Source: Tsuneonella rigui
GTDB taxonomy: Bacteria; Pseudomonadota; Alphaproteobacteria; Sphingomonadales; Sphingomonadaceae
NCBI RefSeq assembly: GCF_003958625.1
Contig: NZ_RSEL01000003.1
Span: 1-64,000 of the forward strand
Direction of reading: 5' to 3'
DNA: 64,000 nucleotides
Below the pieces are notes generated by a model that was given only the letters and a program-made list of their open reading frames with translations, had not been told where the DNA came from and searched no databases. Shown here in pieces: positions 51,298 through 60,340 of the stretch. Within the stretch, counting starts at the first letter, position 1, and every line of letters begins with the position of its first letter. The position numbers were made by a program, and so were the translations under genes.

Positions 51298-51696
51298 ATG
51301 AGCGCCGAACGCGGACTGAAGAACTGGCACCGGGTGCTCGAAGGCGGCAACCAGCCCGAGGCGCTGGCCGAGATCATCCGCGAGGACGCAGTGTTCCACT
51401 CGCCGGTGGTGCACACGCCGCAGGAGGGTCGCGCCAAGGTCGTCGGCTATCTCGCCGCGGCGGGAGTCGTGCTCAACACCGACAAGTTCCGCTACGTGCG
51501 CGAGTTCGCCGACGGCGACAACGCGCTGCTCGAATTCGTCACCGAGCTCGACGGAATCCACATCAACGGCGTCGACATCATCACCTTCGACGCCGACGGC
51601 ATGATCAAGGACTTCAAGGTCATGGTCCGCCCGCTGAAGGCGATCAACAAGGTGTGGGAGTTGATGGGCGCGCAGCTTCAGCGGCAAAACGGCTGA
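51298..51696 (+). CDS. SnoaL/NTF2-like nuclear transport factor 2 family protein
   Basis: NTF2-fold protein of 132 residues. GLKNWHRVLEGGNQPEALAEIIREDAVFHSPVVHTPQEG matches the start of SnoaL-like families, and the later strands include ALLEFVTELDGIHINGVDIITFDADGMIKDFKVMVRPLKAI. Such proteins are often cyclases, isomerases or ligand-binding. The start is the ATG of MSAERGL at 51298; AGGGGAAAG precedes it. It overlaps the next gene by one base (TGATG), indicating translational coupling. Confidence 0.9.
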   Translation: MSAERGLKNWHRVLEGGNQPEALAEIIREDAVFHSPVVHTPQEGRAKVVGYLAAAGVVLNTDKFRYVREFADGDNALLEFVTELDGIHINGVDIITFDADGMIKDFKVMVRPLKAINKVWELMGAQLQRQNG

Positions 51697-52286
51697 TGGT
51701 TCCAAGAACCCTTCTCGCCGGCCTGTTCCTGGCTGGCAGCGCCCCGGCCGCCGCGCTCGAACCAGTGGTCGACATCGGCCACGATGTCGAAACCCGCCTC
51801 GATGCCGATTTCGATGGCGATGGCCGCGTGGACATCGCCTACATCACCACCGACGGCGAGACCCGCAATCTGTATGTCACACTGGCGGCAGGGGAATCCG
51901 AGTATCTTCCCCTCGATACCACTCCGCTTGGGTCCGGCGAGCTGACCTTCGCCAAAGGCGTCCTGGTGTTCGAAGACCTGACCGGCGGCACCACGGCCTA
52001 CTCGACGACCCGCCGCTACCGTTTCGACGAAGAGGCGGGCCGGATGCGCCTGATCGGCTTCGACAGCACCCTCTACAGCCGCACGTACGCGCATGACGGG
52101 TACGAGCTGAGCTGGAACCTCCTTACCGGCAAGCTGATCACCCGCGAGCTGCATCTCAACAAGAAGGGCGGCGACGCGGCCTACGATCCGATTGTCGAGA
52201 AGGCGACTATCCGCAAAAGCGGCAAGGTCTGGCTGTTCGACACGCCCGATCCCGAAGCGCTGATGGAGGAAGTGCGCGGGAACTGA
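51696..52286 (+). CDS. Exported protein with FG-GAP/VCBS-like calcium loop, function unknown
   Basis: Protein of 196 residues with a signal peptide (LLAGLFLAGSAPAAALE, cleavage about 20). Just after, ETRLDADFDGDGRVDIAYI (32-50) is a calcium-binding DxDxDG loop of FG-GAP/VCBS type. The remainder, e.g. LYVTLAAGESEYLPLDTT and KLITRELHLNKKGGDAAYDP, forms beta-rich sequence without further known domains. It may be a periplasmic or surface protein. The start ATG overlaps the preceding TGA (TGATG). It ends 9 bases before the convergent BLUF gene. Confidence 0.8.
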   Translation: MVPRTLLAGLFLAGSAPAAALEPVVDIGHDVETRLDADFDGDGRVDIAYITTDGETRNLYVTLAAGESEYLPLDTTPLGSGELTFAKGVLVFEDLTGGTTAYSTTRRYRFDEEAGRMRLIGFDSTLYSRTYAHDGYELSWNLLTGKLITRELHLNKKGGDAAYDPIVEKATIRKSGKVWLFDTPDPEALMEEVRGN

Positions 52287-52295
52287 GTCCGGCGC

Positions 52296-52685
52296 TCAAT
52301 TCAGGTAGGCGAAGTTCTGCACCAACTGGCGCGCTTCGGGCGAGATGAACGCGGGAATCTCCGCGTCGATATTCGCGCGGCGCAGCGCGACGTCGAACGG
52401 CAGGTGCATCCGGTGCATCGACCACGTGGGGCAACTGCGCTCCTCAATCGGCTCGTCGATCAGCGTCAGCATGCCCGAGTGCCGCGGATCTCGCGCCAGC
52501 GTGGCCATCAGGCTCATCAAGGCGGCCTTGGGCCCTTCGATGAGCTGGAGGAAGTTACGACCGTTGTAGAGTAGGAAACCGGTGATCTCGCGCTCGGCAT
52601 TGTTGCGCTGAGCGGACTCGACCAGACGGTCGACTTCTTCAGCGGGCAGCCCGCTGGAGGTACTGATATAGACTATGCGGCGCAT
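52296..52685 (-). CDS. BLUF domain blue-light photoreceptor protein
   Basis: Stand-alone BLUF domain of 129 residues that binds FAD and senses blue light. The key residues are all present: Tyr6 (RRIVYIS), Asn29 (RNNAEREITGFLLY), Gln47 (FLQLIEGP), and Trp88 (CPTWSMHRM). No output domain is fused, so it should act by protein contact, like PixD or short BLUF proteins. It follows rho on the same strand with a 94-base gap; whether it is in the rho transcript is not clear. Its 3' end is convergent with the accessory plus-strand operon. Confidence 0.94.
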   Translation of the reverse strand: MRRIVYISTSSGLPAEEVDRLVESAQRNNAEREITGFLLYNGRNFLQLIEGPKAALMSLMATLARDPRHSGMLTLIDEPIEERSCPTWSMHRMHLPFDVALRRANIDAEIPAFISPEARQLVQNFAYLN

Positions 52686-52779
52686 GCGACCCTCGCCTTG
52701 GTGAGGCGCGCGGGTGTGGCAGCTTTCTCACCCAAGTCAAATTTCGCCGCCGCACGGATGGCGGCGGCGAAGCTCGATC

Positions 52780-54045
52780 TTACTGGTTCATCGTCGCGAA
52801 GAAGTCTTCGTTGGTCTTGGAATCCTTCATCTTGTCGAGGAGGAATTCCATCGCGTCGACGGTGCCCATCTGCATGAGGATACGGCGCAGGACCCACATC
52901 TTCGAGAGCTTGTCCTTCTCGACCAGCAGCTCTTCCTTGCGGGTACCCGACTTGCCGACGTCGAGCGCGGGGAAGATGCGCTTGTCGGCGACCTTGCGGT
53001 CGAGGACGATTTCCGAGTTACCGGTGCCCTTGAACTCTTCGAAGATGACCTCGTCCATCCGGCTGCCGGTATCGATCAGCGCGGTGGCGATGATCGACAG
53101 CGATCCGCCTTCCTCGATGTTGCGCGCCGCGCCGAAGAAGCGCTTCGGGCGCTGCAACGCGTTGGCATCGACACCGCCGGTGAGGACCTTGCCCGAGCTC
53201 GGCACCACGGTGTTGTAGGCGCGGCCGAGACGCGTGATCGAGTCGAGCAGGATCACCACGTCCTTCTTGTGCTCGACCAGGCGCTTGGCCTTTTCGATCA
53301 CCATTTCGGCGACCTGCACGTGGCGGGTGGCCGGCTCGTCGAAGGTCGAAGAGATGACCTCGCCCTTCACCGAGCGCTGCATGTCGGTGACTTCCTCGGG
53401 CCGCTCGTCGACCAGGAGGACGATCAGGAACACCTCGGGGTGGTTGTCGGTGATCGCCTTGGCGATGTTCTGCAGCAGCACGGTCTTACCCGTACGCGGC
53501 GGGGCGACGATCAGCGCGCGCTGGCCCTTGCCCTGGGGGCTGATGATGTCGATCACCCGCGCCGACTTGTCCTTCACCGTCGGATCGGCGGTGTCGAGCA
53601 CCAGCTTCGATTCGGGATAGAGCGGGGTGAGGTTGTCGAAGTTGGTCCGGTGGCGGACCTGGTCGGGATCCTCGAAATTGACGCTCTTGAGGCCGGTCAG
53701 CGCGAAGTAGCGCTCGCCGTCCTTGGGCGCGCGGATCTCGCCTTCGACGGTGTCACCGGTGCGCAGGCCCCATTTGCGGACCTGATTGGGCGAGACGTAG
53801 ATATCGTCCGGGCCGGCGAGGTAGTTCGCCTCGGGGCTACGCAGGAAGCCGAAGCCGTCCTGCAGCACCTCGATAGTGCCGACCCCCATGATGGGCTCTT
53901 CGTATTCCTCGTCCTCGGCCAGCTCGCGCAGGATGCAGAACATCAGGTCCTGCCGGCGCATGGTGCTGGCGCCTTCGACGCCCAGTTCCTCGGCCATCTC
54001 GACGAGCTCGGCCGGGGCTTTCTTCTTCAAATCTTTGAGATGCAT
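52780..54045 (-). CDS. rho: Transcription termination factor Rho
   Basis: Hexameric RNA-dependent ATPase of 421 residues. N-terminal Rho-N domain ([21 protein letters not shown], 3-23), CSD RNA-binding domain with [17 protein letters not shown], then the RecA-like domain with the P-loop [20 protein letters not shown], and the secondary-site Q/R-loop region [26 protein letters not shown]. All standard. It is 166 bases downstream of hemJ; that leader may carry regulation of rho. Order hemE-hemJ-rho beside the putative origin is the common one for the class. Confidence 0.98.
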   Translation of the reverse strand: MHLKDLKKKAPAELVEMAEELGVEGASTMRRQDLMFCILRELAEDEEYEEPIMGVGTIEVLQDGFGFLRSPEANYLAGPDDIYVSPNQVRKWGLRTGDTVEGEIRAPKDGERYFALTGLKSVNFEDPDQVRHRTNFDNLTPLYPESKLVLDTADPTVKDKSARVIDIISPQGKGQRALIVAPPRTGKTVLLQNIAKAITDNHPEVFLIVLLVDERPEEVTDMQRSVKGEVISSTFDEPATRHVQVAEMVIEKAKRLVEHKKDVVILLDSITRLGRAYNTVVPSSGKVLTGGVDANALQRPKRFFGAARNIEEGGSLSIIATALIDTGSRMDEVIFEEFKGTGNSEIVLDRKVADKRIFPALDVGKSGTRKEELLVEKDKLSKMWVLRRILMQMGTVDAMEFLLDKMKDSKTNEDFFATMNQ

Positions 54046-54211
54046 TTTGGTATTTCCGTAATGGGATGCGGCCGGCCGGTCATTGGGCTTGGAGAAAGCG
54101 GACCGGGCCTTGCGTCAGAGGTGCAAGGGCCTTGGAAGCCGGTTGGTGGCCGCGGGAATAATCTTGTGCCGGTCCGCCGTCAATCGAGCGGACGCACGGC
54201 TCGTCGCACGC

Positions 54212-54655
54212 TCAGATGGGCCGGACGATCACCAGGATGACGATCACCGCAGCGACGACGCCGGGCACCTCGTTGAGCAGCCGCAGCTGTTTGCCGGTGA
54301 GCGAGCGTTCGCCGCGCGTTAGCTTCTTTGCGTAACCCGCCATGTAGCCGTGGTAGCCCGACAGCAGCAGGACGAGGAACAGCTTGGCGTGGAGCCAGGG
54401 CTGGTCCCACAGATGCTGCGTCGTCGCGAGCAGGATGCCGAGCACCCAGACCACGATGATCGAGGGCATGAGGATGATCTTGAGCAGCTTGCGCTCGCGA
54501 TCTGCCCACACCGCTTCTTCCGGCGAACCCGGCGCGGCTTCCTGGTGGTAGACGAGGTAGCGCGGGAGCATGAACAGGCCCGCCATCCAGAAGATCATGA
54601 AGATCACGTGGCCGGCCTTGAGCCAGAGATAGGTCATCGCGAGCGCGCTTTCCAT
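54212..54655 (-). CDS. hemJ: Protoporphyrinogen oxidase HemJ
   Basis: Membrane haem-biosynthesis oxidase of 147 residues with four hydrophobic segments (YLWLKAGHVIFMIFWMAGLFMLPRYLVYH; ILMPSIIVVWVLGILLAT; HAKLFLVLLLSGYHGYMAG; VVAAVIVILVIV). The conserved His16 in KAGHVIFMI, and HAK with GYHG in the third segment, are the family-type haem ligands. It oxidises protoporphyrinogen IX to protoporphyrin IX. It lies 32 bases after hemE on the same strand, so both steps are made together. Confidence 0.95.
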   Translation of the reverse strand: MESALAMTYLWLKAGHVIFMIFWMAGLFMLPRYLVYHQEAAPGSPEEAVWADRERKLLKIILMPSIIVVWVLGILLATTQHLWDQPWLHAKLFLVLLLSGYHGYMAGYAKKLTRGERSLTGKQLRLLNEVPGVVAAVIVILVIVRPI

Positions 54656-54687
54656 GGCTGCCCTTTAGAAAAACCCCTGCGCATCTG

Positions 54688-55713
54688 TCACCCCTGCCAG
54701 TGTCGCACCGTGTCGCGCAGGAGCTCGACGTTCGCGATCGGCGTATGCTGGCCGATGCCGTGGCCGAGATTGAAGACATGTGGCCGGTCGGCGAAGGCGT
54801 GCAAGATTTGCTCGGTGCGCTCGACCAGGCGCGGTCCGCCGGCGAGCAGCAGCAGCGGGTCGAGGTTGCCCTGCACCGGCAACCCCGCCGGCAATTCGCG
54901 CGCGGCCCAAGCTGGGTCGATGGTCTCGTCGACCCCGACCGCATCGACACCGGTCTCACGAGCATAGGCCGCGAGTTTAGCGCCGGCCCCCTTGGGAAAG
55001 CCGATCACCGGCACGCCCGGACAGCGCGCCTGCACCGCTACGGCGATGCGCGCGTTGGGCGCGATCACCCAGCGCTCGAACTCGTCGGGTGCGAGTGCGC
55101 CTGCCCATGAATCGAACAACTGCACTGCCTCGGCGCCGGCCGCGATCTGACCGGCGAGATATTCGACCGTCACCGCCTCGATCGCGGCGATAATCGCACC
55201 GAAGGCACCCGGATCGCGGTAAGCCATCTCGCGCGCGGCGTGGTGGTCCTTCGACCCCTCGCCGGCGACCATGTAGGTGGCCACGGTCCACGGGCTCCCA
55301 GCAAAGCCCAGCAGCGTGGTCTCAGGGCTCAAAGCAGCGCGGACCCGAGCCACGGTCCGGTAGATGGCTTCGAGGCGCTCTGGGACGCTCTGAAGGCTCT
55401 CCAGGGCATGATCGACCAGCGGAGGAGACAGCCGCGGACCCTCGCCCGGCCCGAAGGTCAGATCCTGGCCCATCGCATGCGGTACGATCAGAATATCCGA
55501 AAACAGGATCGCGCCGTCGAACCCGAACCGGCGCACCGGCTGCAGCGTAATTTCCGCCGCGGCCTCGTCGTCGTAGACGAGCGCGAGGAACCCGCCCTTT
55601 TCGGCGCGCAGCTCGCGATATTCAGGCAGGTAGCGGCCCGCCTGCCGCATGAGCCACATCGGCACATGCTCGCCCCGATGACCGTTCAGAGTGTCGAGAA
55701 GCGCGCCAGGCAT
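54688..55713 (-). CDS. hemE: Uroporphyrinogen decarboxylase HemE
   Basis: Decarboxylates uroporphyrinogen III to coproporphyrinogen III; 341 residues. Landmarks: VPMWLMRQAGRYLPEYRELR (substrate-binding Arg), AILFSDILIVPHAMG, GFAGSPWTVATYMVAG and VQLFDSWAG, plus VPVIGFPKGAG, with NLGHGIGQHTPIANV at the end. The start chosen is the ATG at 55711-55713; the longer frame continues 98 codons through the origin region. In Caulobacter the replication origin abuts hemE, which supports the call for 55714-56029. Confidence 0.96.
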   Translation of the reverse strand: MPGALLDTLNGHRGEHVPMWLMRQAGRYLPEYRELRAEKGGFLALVYDDEAAAEITLQPVRRFGFDGAILFSDILIVPHAMGQDLTFGPGEGPRLSPPLVDHALESLQSVPERLEAIYRTVARVRAALSPETTLLGFAGSPWTVATYMVAGEGSKDHHAAREMAYRDPGAFGAIIAAIEAVTVEYLAGQIAAGAEAVQLFDSWAGALAPDEFERWVIAPNARIAVAVQARCPGVPVIGFPKGAGAKLAAYARETGVDAVGVDETIDPAWAARELPAGLPVQGNLDPLLLLAGGPRLVERTEQILHAFADRPHVFNLGHGIGQHTPIANVELLRDTVRHWQG

Positions 55714-56029
55714 GCCTCTTTTTTCCAATCCAATAAGATTCTTAAGAAGATGAAGGAGTCTGTTGGCCCTGTGGAAAGCGGGGATTGCGGCGCCCTGCCC
55801 GATTTCTCCCGGCCTGAACAGGGTTGTCGCCCATCCGAATCGCGGGATTCCCGCGTCAATCAATCGTTGTCCACGCTGTCCCCAGCCTGTCGAAAAGCTT
55901 GTCGCCATGTCCACAAGCGTCCGGGTTCTCGGCTGGCAGCGGGCATGGAATCGCGGCCCAAGCTTGTCCGCGGTTTCCTCCCGTGGTTTATGCCGGGCCT
56001 TCTCCACAGGCGCCCGGACCCCTCATTCG
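55714..56029. other. Putative chromosomal replication origin (oriC)
   Basis: The 316 bases between divergent hemE and ppsR hold no gene. DnaA-box-like 9-mers (consensus TTATCCACA) are TTCTCCACA (56000-56008, one mismatch), ATGTCCACA (55907-55915), TTGTCCACG (55867-55875) and TGTGGAAAG (55770-55778, reverse strand). An AT-rich tract (TTTTTTCCAATCCAATAAGA, then TTCTTAAGAAG) lies at 55719-55750, next to hemE, like an unwinding element. Five GANTC sites occur (55737, 55756, 55837, 55846, 55948), fitting CcrM control. The hemE neighbourhood and gene divergence match Caulobacter-type origins. Confidence 0.75.
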
Positions 56030-56875
56030 ATGCCGCGCATCCACCTCCACCTGCTGTCGGATTCGACCGGCGAGACGCTGGAGATGATCGCCAAGGCCGC
56101 GCTCGCCCAGTTCGACGAGGCCGACGTCCAGCGCCACTTCTGGCCGATGGTGCGCTCGAAGCAACACATCGACCGGATCGTGCCCGACATCGCCGCGCAC
56201 CCCGGCCTCGTGCTGTTCACACTGGTGAATCCTGAGACGAGGACGCGGCTGGAGGAACACTGCCGCGCGATTGGCCTGCCGGCGGTGCCGGTGCTCGATG
56301 CGGTGACCGAGGCTTTGGAAAGCCACCTCGGGCAGGAAGCGCACGGGCGACCGGGGCGTCAGCACTCGATGGACGCGGCGTACTTCGCGCGGGTCGACGC
56401 CATCCAGTACACCATCGCACACGACGACGGGATCGGGTGGGAGGATTGGGAGGAAGCCGACATCCTCCTCGCCGGTGTGTCGCGCAGTTCGAAGACGCCG
56501 ACCAGCATCTACCTCGCCAACCGCGGGTACAAAGTCGCCAACATCCCGCTGGTGGTGGAAAGCCCGCCGCCGCCCGCGCTTTATAGCCTGCGCAAGCCGC
56601 TGATCGTCGGCCTGACGACTGCGCCCGAGCGGCTGATCCAGATCCGCCGCAATCGGCTGCTGACGATCGCCGAGGGGCGCGAGAGCGACTACGTCGATGC
56701 CGAACGAGTGGCGGCCGAGGTCAAGTTCGCCCGCCGCCTGTTCGCCGACAACGCCTGGCCGGTGATCGATGTCACCCGCCGCTCGATCGAGGAGACGGCG
56801 GCGGCGGTCATCCGCCTGCTGACCGAGCGGGACGCGCGCGACGGGCCGGCGAGCGTTCGCACCCACCTCGCATGA
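56030..56875 (+). CDS. ppsR: Pyruvate, water dikinase / phosphate dikinase regulatory protein (PpsR, DUF299)
   Basis: Bifunctional serine/threonine kinase and phosphorylase that controls PEP synthase or PPDK, 281 residues. [24 protein letters not shown] is the family N-terminus; [10 protein letters not shown] (149-158) is the P-loop, and [12 protein letters not shown] follows. Conserved [23 protein letters not shown] is at the C-terminus. The start is the ATG at 56030; the long frame extends 89 codons through the putative origin. ATGA overlap joins it to maf. Divergent from hemE. Confidence 0.95.
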   Translation: MPRIHLHLLSDSTGETLEMIAKAALAQFDEADVQRHFWPMVRSKQHIDRIVPDIAAHPGLVLFTLVNPETRTRLEEHCRAIGLPAVPVLDAVTEALESHLGQEAHGRPGRQHSMDAAYFARVDAIQYTIAHDDGIGWEDWEEADILLAGVSRSSKTPTSIYLANRGYKVANIPLVVESPPPPALYSLRKPLIVGLTTAPERLIQIRRNRLLTIAEGRESDYVDAERVAAEVKFARRLFADNAWPVIDVTRRSIEETAAAVIRLLTERDARDGPASVRTHLA

Positions 56876-57459
56876 CGCTGATCCTCGCCTCCAAAAGCGC
56901 GTCGCGCCGGGCGATGCTCGAAGCTGCGGGCGTTCGCTTCGAAATTGCTTCTGCCTCAGTCGATGAGCGCGCTGTCGAGGGGGGTTTGGGAGATGCCACT
57001 GCGGCGGCGGTTGCCATTGCTTTGGCGGAGGCAAAGGCACTGGCGGTGCCACAGACCCATCCGAGCGACCTGATTCTAGGCAGCGACTCCCTGGTGGTGT
57101 GCAACAGCCGGCGCTTCGACAAACCCGCCGACAGGGCCGAAGCCGCGCGGCATTTGGAGTTCTTCTCCGGCAAGACGATCGAACTGCACAGCGCCGCGGC
57201 GCTCGCACAGAGCGGAGAAGTGGTCTGGCGCGGCGGCGCGGTCGCGCGGCTGGCAGTGCGGACGCTATCGCCGGGCTTCATCGAGACCTATCTCGATGCC
57301 GAGTGGCCAGCCGTGGCCGGCTGCGTCGGGGTGTTCCGCATCGAAGGGCCGGGCGTGCAACTGTTCGACGAGATCGAGGGCGACCACTTCACCGTGCTCG
57401 GCATGCCGTTGCTGCTGGTCCTGGCGGCCCTGCGCGATCTCGGGGAACTGCCAGCATGA
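56872..57459 (+). CDS. maf: Maf family nucleotide pyrophosphatase
   Basis: House-cleaning nucleotide diphosphatase of 195 residues: [19 protein letters not shown] is the N-terminal signature, followed by [26 protein letters not shown] and [20 protein letters not shown]. It probably hydrolyses non-canonical NTPs or dTTP/UTP; subfamily cannot be fixed here. It overlaps ppsR and aroE by 4 bases each, forming a tight operon ppsR-maf-aroE-coaE. Confidence 0.95.
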   Translation: MTLILASKSASRRAMLEAAGVRFEIASASVDERAVEGGLGDATAAAVAIALAEAKALAVPQTHPSDLILGSDSLVVCNSRRFDKPADRAEAARHLEFFSGKTIELHSAAALAQSGEVVWRGGAVARLAVRTLSPGFIETYLDAEWPAVAGCVGVFRIEGPGVQLFDEIEGDHFTVLGMPLLLVLAALRDLGELPA

Positions 57460-58307
57460 TCGCTTATGCCGAGGTGATCGGCGATCCGATCGCGCAATCG
57501 AAGTCGCCGGCCATTCACGGGTTCTGGCTCCGCCAGCTCGGGATCGAAGCGGACTATCGCGCGACACGGGTCGAGGCAGACGGTCTCGGCGATTTTCTCG
57601 CGCGGCGCCGCGTCGATCCGGAATGGCGCGGGTGCAATGTGACGATGCCGCACAAGCAGGCCATCGTCGCCCATCTCGACCGGCTCGATCCGCTGGCGGA
57701 AATGATCGGTGCGGTGAACACGGTGGTGGCGGAGAACGGCGCGTTGGTCGGCTACAACACCGATGCAGGCGGATTTCTCGAGCCGCTCGCGCGCGAACTC
57801 GCCGAGACGCATTACTTTCGCATGGCACGCGTGCTCGGCACCGGCGGGGCGGCGCGAGCGATCATCGCCGCGCTGGCGCGGGAGAAGTTCGTCATCGTGC
57901 TGGCGGGGCGCGATACGGGCAAGGCGCAGGCGCTGCTCGACGAGCTCGACCCGGCAGGTGAGCATCACGCGGTCGATCTCGCGCATTTCGCTGGGCCGAC
58001 CGACTTCGCCTTCGACGACCGCGAGGGCTGTCTCGACCTGATCGTCAACGCCAGTCCGCTCGGCATGCGCGGACAGCCGCCGCTGGCGTTCGACTGGAGC
58101 CACGCGCCGCCGGGCGCGATGGCCTACGACATCGTCACCGATCCGGTGGGCACCGCGTTCCTTGCTGGCGCGCGAGCCGCGGGCCACCACACCATCGATG
58201 GCCTGGCGATGCTGATCGGCCAGGCCGCGCTCGCATTCGAAAAGTTCTTCGGCGTCGCGCCACCGCGGCATCTCGATGCCGAATTGCGCGCGATCCTCAC
58301 CACATGA
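57456..58307 (+). CDS. aroE: Shikimate dehydrogenase AroE
   Basis: NADPH-dependent reduction of 3-dehydroshikimate to shikimate, in aromatic amino acid synthesis; 283 residues. The shikimate-binding [21 protein letters not shown] (catalytic Lys) and GAVNTVV are in the N-terminal domain; [12 protein letters not shown] and GTGGAARAI form the NADPH site, and NASPLGMRG and [15 protein letters not shown] follow. ATG at 57456 overlaps the maf stop; stop overlaps coaE start. Confidence 0.96.
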   Translation: MIAYAEVIGDPIAQSKSPAIHGFWLRQLGIEADYRATRVEADGLGDFLARRRVDPEWRGCNVTMPHKQAIVAHLDRLDPLAEMIGAVNTVVAENGALVGYNTDAGGFLEPLARELAETHYFRMARVLGTGGAARAIIAALAREKFVIVLAGRDTGKAQALLDELDPAGEHHAVDLAHFAGPTDFAFDDREGCLDLIVNASPLGMRGQPPLAFDWSHAPPGAMAYDIVTDPVGTAFLAGARAAGHHTIDGLAMLIGQAALAFEKFFGVAPPRHLDAELRAILTT

Positions 58308-58897
58308 GCCGCCCTTTCATCCTCGGCCTGACCGGCTCGATCGGCATGGGCAAATCGACGGTCGCCGCGATGTTCGAAGCCGCCGGCGTGCCGGTGTTCG
58401 ACGCTGACGCCACAGTCCGCCGCCTGCAGGGTCCAGGCGGTCCGCTGCTGCCGGCCATAGAGGCGGCGTTTCCCGGTTCGACCGGGCCCGAAGGTGTCCT
58501 CCGCGAGGCACTCGGCGCGCAAGTCTTCGCCGACCGCGATGCGCTCGCGCGACTGGAGGGCATCGTTCACCCAGCGGTCGCCGCGGAACGCCATGCGTTC
58601 ATGATCGAACATTCCGGTGAGCCGCTGGTCGTGTTCGACATCCCTTTGCTGTTCGAAAAAGGCGGCTGGGAGAGCGTCGACGCCGTAGCGGTGGTCTCCG
58701 CATCGGCCGAGGTGCAGCGCGCCCGCGTCCTCGCGCGGCCCGGGATGACGCCCGAGAAATTCGCGCACATCCTGTCGTTACAAGTCCCCGACGCCGACAA
58801 ACGCGCGCGCGCCGATCATGTGATCGATACCGGCACCACCCTCGCCGCGACGGAGAATGCGGTGAAGGCGCTGATCGCTCGGCTCACCACGCGCTGA
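58304..58897 (+). CDS. coaE: Dephospho-CoA kinase CoaE
   Basis: Phosphorylates the 3'-hydroxyl of dephospho-CoA, the last step of CoA synthesis; 197 residues. The P-loop GLTGSIGMGKST is at residues 8-19, FDADATVRRLQG carries the substrate-binding part, and VVFDIPLLFEKGGWESVDAVAVVSA is the characteristic CoaE segment. Coupled to aroE by ATGA overlap. Confidence 0.96.
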   Translation: MSRPFILGLTGSIGMGKSTVAAMFEAAGVPVFDADATVRRLQGPGGPLLPAIEAAFPGSTGPEGVLREALGAQVFADRDALARLEGIVHPAVAAERHAFMIEHSGEPLVVFDIPLLFEKGGWESVDAVAVVSASAEVQRARVLARPGMTPEKFAHILSLQVPDADKRARADHVIDTGTTLAATENAVKALIARLTTR

Positions 58898-58938
58898 CCC
58901 CTTGCAAGCCCCCGCCGACGGGCCGATAGGATAGCCAG

Positions 58939-59625
58939 ATGCGCGAAATCGTGTTCGATACCGAAACCACCGGGCTCGATCCCAGGACGGGCGATCGGAT
59001 GGTCGAAATCGGCTGCGTCGAACTCGTCAATCGCGTGCCCACCGGCGCGACCTTCCACGCCTACTTCAATCCCGACCGCGATATGCCCGAGCAGGCCGAG
59101 GCGGTGCACGGACTGTCGGCCGCGTTCCTCGCCGACAAGCCGCGCTTCCGCGACCGGTGCGAAGAGCTGCTCGATTTCCTCGCCGATTCCCCGCTGGTCG
59201 CGCACAACGCCGGCTTCGACTTCGGCTTCCTCAACCACGAGCTGAGCCTGTGCGAGCTGGAAGCGGTGTGCCTCAGCCGGATGATCGACACCGTCGCGAT
59301 CGCCAAGCGGCGTCACCCGGGCGCCAAACTATCGCTCGACGCGCTGTGCACCCGCTACGGCGTCGACCGCAGCCACCGCGTAAAGCACGGCGCGCTGCTC
59401 GACGCCGAGTTGCTCGCGCAGGTCTATGTCGAATTGACCGGCGGGCGTCAGATCGGGCTCGAACTCGCTGGAACGGTGGTCGAGACAACCGTCATCGCCA
59501 TGCCGGGCGCCATCGTCCGCGAGCGGCCGTTCCGCGCACCGCGTCCGCACGCTGCCTCAGCCGAAGAATTGGCGCGGCATGCCGCATTCATCGGCCGGAT
59601 CGAGGGAGCGATCTGGGCCGCATAA
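58939..59625 (+). CDS. dnaQ: DNA polymerase III subunit epsilon DnaQ
   Basis: 3'-5' proofreading exonuclease of the replicase, 228 residues. DEDDh residues: Asp7 and Glu9 in FDTETTGLD, Asp in HNAGFDFGFLNHE, and His/Asp in HGALLDAELLAQVY. The C-terminal 60 residues would contact the alpha subunit; ending SAEELARHAAFIGRI. It is 41 bases after coaE. Position near the origin is usual in the class. Confidence 0.96.
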   Translation: MREIVFDTETTGLDPRTGDRMVEIGCVELVNRVPTGATFHAYFNPDRDMPEQAEAVHGLSAAFLADKPRFRDRCEELLDFLADSPLVAHNAGFDFGFLNHELSLCELEAVCLSRMIDTVAIAKRRHPGAKLSLDALCTRYGVDRSHRVKHGALLDAELLAQVYVELTGGRQIGLELAGTVVETTVIAMPGAIVRERPFRAPRPHAASAEELARHAAFIGRIEGAIWAA

Positions 59626-59672
59626 CGTTAGCGAATAGAGGGGCCGCTTTAAGCATAGGAGTTTGACCGACG

Positions 59673-60242
59673 ATGGATATTCGCGTTTCGGGCCACCAGA
59701 TCGAAACCGGCGCTGCGCTGCAGGAACACGTCAACGAGCGCCTCTCCGCAATCGTCGAAAAGTATTTCAACCGAGCGATTTCCAGCCAGGTCACCTTCGG
59801 CAAGGCGCCGGCGAACGCCTTTAGCTGCGACATCGTCACCCATGTGATGCACGGACTGATCCTCAAGGCGCATGGCGTGGCGCAGGACGCGCACCAGGCG
59901 CTCGATCAGGCGGCCGAGAAGATCGACAAGCAGCTGCGGCGCTACAAGCGGCGGTTGCAGGACCGGCACGAACAGGCCGATTTCGCCGCCGCACAGGAAG
60001 AAGCGGGCTACAGGATCCTGGCAGCACCCGATGCGAACGCCGACGAGGTCGAGGTGCTCGATTCGCCGATGATCATCGCCGAGACCACCGCCGACATTCC
60101 GGAGGCGAGCGTGGCCGATGCGGTCATGATGCTCGACTTGCGCGACACCAACGCGATGCTGTTCAAAAACGCTGGCACGGGCCGGCACAACATGGTCTAT
60201 CGCCGCACCGATGGATCGGTTGGCTGGGTCGAGCCGCGCTGA
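59673..60242 (+). CDS. hpf: Ribosome hibernation promoting factor, long form (HPF)
   Basis: Ribosome-associated factor of 189 residues that inactivates ribosomes as 100S dimers. N-terminal S30AE domain: MDIRVSGHQIETGAALQEHVNERLSA onward to about 100; basic RRYKRRLQDRHEQ follows; the C-terminal dimerisation domain is about 135-189 and ends AVMMLDLRDTNAMLFKNAGTGRHNMVYRRTDGSVGWVEP in the usual pattern. An AGGAG precedes the start. ptsN follows, but the expected rpoN upstream is not here, dnaQ being in that position. Confidence 0.95.
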   Translation: MDIRVSGHQIETGAALQEHVNERLSAIVEKYFNRAISSQVTFGKAPANAFSCDIVTHVMHGLILKAHGVAQDAHQALDQAAEKIDKQLRRYKRRLQDRHEQADFAAAQEEAGYRILAAPDANADEVEVLDSPMIIAETTADIPEASVADAVMMLDLRDTNAMLFKNAGTGRHNMVYRRTDGSVGWVEPR

Positions 60243-60340
60243 TCCGCTAAACCCGCTTGACCATTTGCCCGAACCTTCGGGCACCGTCGATTCCGCGCTG
60301 CCATTTCGGCGGCCACCTTGTGTATGAAGACCGAACGCGC

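Noticed and set aside
55763-56029. 89-codon upstream extension of ppsR across the intergenic region.
   Set aside because: The conserved protein begins [15 protein letters not shown] at 56030; the extension covers DnaA-box-like sites and is unconserved in kind.
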